Shown here: in pieces, positions 23,420-26,469 of the stretch
Layout of the letters: each line of letters opens with the position of its first letter
Position numbering within the stretch: position 1 is the first letter of the stretch
From: an uncultured Eubacteriales bacterium
GTDB taxonomy: Bacteria > Bacillota > Clostridia > Monoglobales > Monoglobaceae
Assembly (NCBI GenBank): GCA_905201285.1
Contig: CAJKNM010000014.1
Span: 1-26,469, forward strand
DNA length: 26,469 nt
Direction: 5' to 3'
Notes under the pieces: generated by a model
Seen by the model: the letters and a program-made list of their open reading frames with translations, nothing else
Database searches by the model: none
What the model was told of the DNA's origin: nothing
Position numbers and translations under genes: made by a program

Positions 23420-24958
23420 TCAATCACCCAAGCATTCTTTTTTATGAACGCTTACCGTCTCCTCATAACATTCAAAGGCTCTGTCCAAAAATTCCTTATC
23501 CGGTGATTTTGTAAACAGGCTTACAACCGGAACAATTATCATTCCCGCCAGCATAGCGAAAGCACCGCAGTTAATCGGTGACTGAATAACAGCCGGCAAG
23601 GTTGATTTGGCAAGCATATTCCAAAGCATAATTCCAACGCCGAATATAAACGATACCCAAACCGAAGCGGCAGACGCTTTTCTGCTGTATAATCCATAAA
23701 TAAACGGTGCTAAAAATGCCCCGGCAAGCGCACCCCATGAGATTCCCATAAGCTGTGCTATAAATGTGACATTACTCTTGTACTGCATAATGGCAATTAT
23801 AACAGATATAATTATAAATACAACTATAAGTCCTCTGATACAAAGAAGCTGTTTTCTATCGTCCATCTTTTTAACTATGTGTCCCTTTAACAGGTCAAGC
23901 GTAAGTGTAGAGCTTGATGTCAGAACCAGTGATGAAAGCGTAGACATCGATGCCGACAGGACGAGGATTACAACGATTCCTATAAGTATATCGGGAAGTC
24001 CGCTGAGCATAGCCGGGATTATAGAATCATAACCCTCTGTAGCGATATTCACCTTATCGGCAAACAGCCTTCCGAAACCGCCGAGGAAGTAGCATCCTCC
24101 GGCAACCACAACCGCAAAGAGCGTGGAAATCACGGTTCCCTTTTCAATCGCCTTCTCGTTCGTTATCGAATAAAACTTCTGAACCATCTGCGGAAGTCCC
24201 CACGTTCCGAGCGAAGTGAGAATAACTATACAAAGCAGTCCGAACGGGTCGGGGCCAAAGAATGACGCAAACACACCCGGCACCTCAGAAACCTTAGAGT
24301 CATGTACCTGTGCAAGCTGTGATATTGCCGACATAAATCCGCCCTTCTGCATCAAAACGGCGGCGATTACCGCAACTATTCCGAAAAGCATTATTATTCC
24401 CTGAATAAAGTCGTTTACCGCTGTCGCCATATATCCGCCGGCTATAACATAGAACGCGGTAAGAACCGCCATTGCGATTATACAAACGCTGTAGTCAATG
24501 TTAAAAGCCATTGAAAACAACCTTGAAAGACCGTTGTAAAGCGATGCAGTGTATGGAATAAGAAAGACAAAAACGATAATCGACGCGCCTATTTTAAGGC
24601 TCTCACTCTTATACCTCTTTCCGAAAAATTCAGGCATTGTAGCACTTCCTAAGTGCTGAGTCATAAGACGGGTTCTTCTTCCCAAGACCACCCAAGCAAG
24701 AAGCGAGCCGAGTGCGGCATTTCCGAGACCAATCCATGTAGACGCAAGGCCGAACTTCCACCCGAATTGTCCGGCATAGCCCACAAAGATAACGGCCGAA
24801 AAGTATGATGTTCCGTAAGCGAAAGCAGTAAGCCACGGGCCGACAGAACGTCCTCCGAGGACAAAGCTGTTTACATCGGTGGCGTGCTTTCTGCAGCTGA
24901 TTCCGACCGATGCCATAACAACAAAGAACAAAATTAACATTCCGATTTTTAAAAACAT
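23420..24958 (-). CDS. Sodium:solute symporter (SSS family)
   Basis: A 512-aa membrane protein with about thirteen hydrophobic segments and the SSS core signature region (DVNSFVLGGRSVGPWLTAFAYG near 27-48; FYVIAGGYMATAVNDFIQG; LVLSASMSTLSSLVLTSSSTLTLD). The last motif holds the Na2-site serines typical of the family. SSS members carry sugars, proline, acetate and also phenylacetate (the Pseudomonas Ppa/PaaL permease). Here the T-box and the CoA ligase downstream point to an aromatic acid or tyrosine as substrate (inference). The ATG at 24958 has AAAGGG upstream and lies about 30 bases after the T-box terminator. Confidence 0.9.
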   Translation of the reverse strand: MFLKIGMLILFFVVMASVGISCRKHATDVNSFVLGGRSVGPWLTAFAYGTSYFSAVIFVGYAGQFGWKFGLASTWIGLGNAALGSLLAWVVLGRRTRLMTQHLGSATMPEFFGKRYKSESLKIGASIIVFVFLIPYTASLYNGLSRLFSMAFNIDYSVCIIAMAVLTAFYVIAGGYMATAVNDFIQGIIMLFGIVAVIAAVLMQKGGFMSAISQLAQVHDSKVSEVPGVFASFFGPDPFGLLCIVILTSLGTWGLPQMVQKFYSITNEKAIEKGTVISTLFAVVVAGGCYFLGGFGRLFADKVNIATEGYDSIIPAMLSGLPDILIGIVVILVLSASMSTLSSLVLTSSSTLTLDLLKGHIVKKMDDRKQLLCIRGLIVVFIIISVIIAIMQYKSNVTFIAQLMGISWGALAGAFLAPFIYGLYSRKASAASVWVSFIFGVGIMLWNMLAKSTLPAVIQSPINCGAFAMLAGMIIVPVVSLFTKSPDKEFLDRAFECYEETVSVHKKECLGD

Positions 24959-24989
24959 TTAAACCAACCCTTTCTGTTTTAAGGGCATT

Positions 24990-25292
24990 AAAAAACGCCC
25001 CCATATAATTATGAGGGCGAAAAGTTCGCGGTACCACCTCATTTTATCACCTCCTCACGGAAGCGACCTTTACGAGTACTGCCCGGGTGAAGCCGATTCT
25101 CGGCAGAGCCAATACTCTCTTGCTGTAACGGGCAATCCCGTCGCAGCCTACTCAGAAACAAACTCCTTTCGGTGCGCAGCTCGCGAAATGTATTCGGAAA
25201 ATCACAGTCTGCTGTCTCGCAGCAACCGACAGCTCTCTCAAAGACCTACAGAAATCCCTACTTGTTTTCGGTCATAGCCTTTAATATTTAAT
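24990..25292 (-). promoter_or_regulatory. T-box riboswitch leader with tyrosine (TAC) specifier
   Basis: The T-box sequence GAGGTGGTACCGCGAA lies at 25040-25025. TGAGG (25041-25037) can pair with CCTCA (25016-25012) as antiterminator; that CCTCA is also part of the terminator CGCCCTCAT/ATGGGGGCG (25019-24996), which runs into a T tract. Stem I is complete: the specifier loop is enclosed by CGAAA/TTTCG below and GGGA/TTCC above, with ACAAGTA on the 5' side and GAATACA on the 3' side, placing TAC at 25192-25190. The distal AGAGAGC...GCGAGA bulge region is present. Uncharged tRNA-Tyr should therefore switch on the symporter and CoA ligase. The transcript start is estimated from the promoter. Confidence 0.93.
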
Positions 25293-25298
25293 ATCTGT

Positions 25299-25327
25299 AT
25301 TATAATGCTTTAATTTCAATCTGTCAA
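25299..25327 (-). promoter_or_regulatory. Consensus sigma-A promoter of the T-box operon
   Basis: On the minus strand TTGACA (25327-25322), exactly 17 nt, TATAAT (25304-25299). A perfect consensus fits control by attenuation rather than initiation. Confidence 0.92.
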
Positions 25328-25365
25328 GTATTTTTTGAAAAAAATAAATTTTTTTGAAAAAATGC

Positions 25366-25394
25366 TTGATTTTTTAGCGGAGTTATGATATACT
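25366..25394 (+). promoter_or_regulatory. Promoter of tRNA-Leu
   Basis: TTGATT (25366-25371), a 17-nt spacer and TATACT (25389-25394) with an extended -10 TG at 25386-25387, 19 bases before the tRNA. Confidence 0.82.
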
Positions 25395-25412
25395 ATCAAA
25401 ATCGTCTGATAT

Positions 25413-25499
25413 GCCGCTGTGGTGGAATTGGCAGACGCGCTGGACTCAAAATCCTGTGGTAGTGATACCGTATCGGTTCGACCCCGATCAGCGGCACCA
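25413..25499 (+). tRNA. tRNA-Leu (anticodon CAA)
   Basis: An 87-nt class II tRNA with CCA encoded. The acceptor stem is GCCGCTG/CAGCGGC. The loop CTCAAAA gives anticodon CAA. A variable arm (GTGGTAGTGATACC region) precedes the T arm ATCGG/CCGAT with GGTTCGACC. The anticodon stem CTGGA/TCCTG has one T-T mismatch. Confidence 0.95.
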
Positions 25500-25502
25500 T
25501 GT

Positions 25503-25532
25503 CAGAGCAAGCCTTGCTTGCTCTGTTTTTTT
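25503..25532 (+). terminator. Terminator of tRNA-Leu
   Basis: CAGAGCAAGC, three-base loop, GCTTGCTCTG, then seven T bases, just after the tRNA CCA end. Confidence 0.93.
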
Positions 25533-25648
25533 GTATAAAATCAGAGTTCGCTCATACTGCTGCTCCTCTATCCCGCAAAATCTGTTAAGTTTTGCGGAAG
25601 CCATATTAAATTAATTTTATTTTCTTGATTACATTATAATTTATTTAT

Positions 25649-26469
25649 TCAAACTTGTTTCCGATAGTCTTTCGGAGAGAGCTTATACATCTTTTTAAAT
25701 ACGGTTGAAAAGTAGTTTGAATTTGAAAATCCGCAGGCATAAGCAATTTGAGTTATGTTTAGATTTGTCTTTTTTAAACTCTCTGCTGCACAGGACAATC
25801 TGACCTTGTTTATATACTCCATAATCGAAATTCCGCATTCGTTTCGGAAAATATGCCTTAAATACGGTTCGGAATAGCTGACCTCTGCAGCAACATCCGA
25901 ACAGGAAATATCCTTCATGTAGTTTTTGTAAATATATGCTATTGCCCGGCAAAATATTGATTTTGAATGTGATTCATATGTCTTTTCGGCTATGCAGGCT
26001 TTATACAGCTCTCTTATCATATATTCAAGCGGACGAATAAATTTTTTTATTTCATCCTCGCTCGGAACATTCTCTGAGAGCTGCTGATACAACTCACTGA
26101 AATATTTTCCGCTGTATTTTTCCGTTAGATTCTTAAAATGTTCCGAACGCAAGCATCTGCCGCGAAAGCCGGATATATTTATGCGCATTATAATTTTATT
26201 TTCGTACACTATAGAATATATATATTCTTCCACACCGGCATAACAATGAGAATAGTATGTACCGCAGGAAAGATTTTTTTCAAGTAAGCGTTTGCAATGC
26301 ACACACATTTTATGTGTTTTCGGCAAGGATTTTAGGTATACACATATAGGCACCCGGTGTATCTCATATTCAAGCAATGTCGGCAGACAGTCGCCGTAAT
26401 AATTTGAAAAACAGCTAAACATAACATAATAGCCATTACTTCTCAGGAAATCTATATAACCTGTCACAT
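25649..26469 (-). CDS. AraC-family regulator with PocR-like sensor domain, probably 5'-truncated by the window
   Basis: At least 272 aa. The N-terminal part resembles the PocR ligand-binding domain: IHRVPICVYLKSLPK, then the cysteine pattern CVHCKRLLEK...CGTYYSHCYAGVEEYIYSI, matching the family's H-x-x-P-x-C, C-x-x-C and C-x-AG elements. The C-terminal 100 residues are a full AraC double helix-turn-helix (SCSDVAAEVSYSEPYLRHIF, ITQIAYACGFSNSNYFSTVF) ending in SPKDYRK. PocR-domain regulators sense small metabolites such as diols; the ligand here is unknown. The open frame reaches the window end and the only visible start is a GTG without a visible ribosome-binding site, so the true start probably lies outside. 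Its target genes are probably beyond the window too. Confidence 0.88.
   Translation of the reverse strand, partial: VTGYIDFLRSNGYYVMFSCFSNYYGDCLPTLLEYEIHRVPICVYLKSLPKTHKMCVHCKRLLEKNLSCGTYYSHCYAGVEEYIYSIVYENKIIMRINISGFRGRCLRSEHFKNLTEKYSGKYFSELYQQLSENVPSEDEIKKFIRPLEYMIRELYKACIAEKTYESHSKSIFCRAIAYIYKNYMKDISCSDVAAEVSYSEPYLRHIFRNECGISIMEYINKVRLSCAAESLKKTNLNITQIAYACGFSNSNYFSTVFKKMYKLSPKDYRKQV

Noticed and set aside
25573..25597. Hairpin CCGCAAAA/TTTTGCGG downstream of the AraC gene
   Set aside because: No T run on either strand, so I do not call it a terminator; function unclear.

Overview
The window looks like chromosomal DNA from an anaerobic, endospore-forming member of the Clostridia. It carries spoIVA and a very small spoVM. 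It also has ferredoxin-dependent enzymes (IorAB, a flavodoxin/ferredoxin protein), a T-box leader and the order asp23-fakA-recG that is typical of Firmicutes. No rRNA, CRISPR array or prophage is visible.

Layout. (1) 1-1866: the 3' part of rarA (+) meets a flavodoxin/ferredoxin gene (-) at a shared terminator. This block is much richer in G+C than the rest. (2) 1895-2266: tRNA-Gln (-) and tRNA-Asn (+), divergently transcribed from consensus promoters. (3) 2241-7033: an AT-rich 4.8 kb island bounded by a 27-bp perfect direct repeat of the tRNA-Asn 3' end. It holds an orphan 234-aa gene, a doubly damaged IS110-type transposase with a candidate bridge RNA upstream, and a two-gene operon: a ribokinase-AraC fusion followed by a nucleoside hydrolase. 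No integrase remains. (4) 7089-7946: an EamA-type transporter. (5) 15788 down to 7982 (-): one long transcription unit, yhaO-yhaN-asp23-fakA-recG-58-aa membrane protein-spoVM. (6) 17430 down to 15952 (-): spoIVA. (7) 21703 down to 17520 (-): iorA-iorB-paaK-ACT protein under one promoter. (8) 25327 down to 21758 (-): a T-box leader that reads a Tyr codon, then a sodium:solute symporter and an acyl-CoA ligase. (9) 25366-25532: tRNA-Leu. (10) 25649-26469: a PocR-type AraC regulator cut by the window end.

The most interesting part is 17520-25327. A tyrosine T-box drives a symporter and an acid-CoA ligase. Next to it are indolepyruvate:ferredoxin oxidoreductase, phenylacetate-CoA ligase and an ACT-domain protein. 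My reading (inference) is that the cell takes up arylacetates when tyrosine runs short, makes CoA esters, and reductively carboxylates them to arylpyruvates for aromatic amino acid synthesis. The island's ribokinase-AraC fusion plus nucleoside hydrolase is the second candidate for an unusual system: a sugar kinase that may itself be the transcription factor for a nucleoside/ribose salvage operon. SpoVM and SpoIVA, which work together on the forespore surface, are both encoded here; spoVM is only 28 codons long and easily missed.
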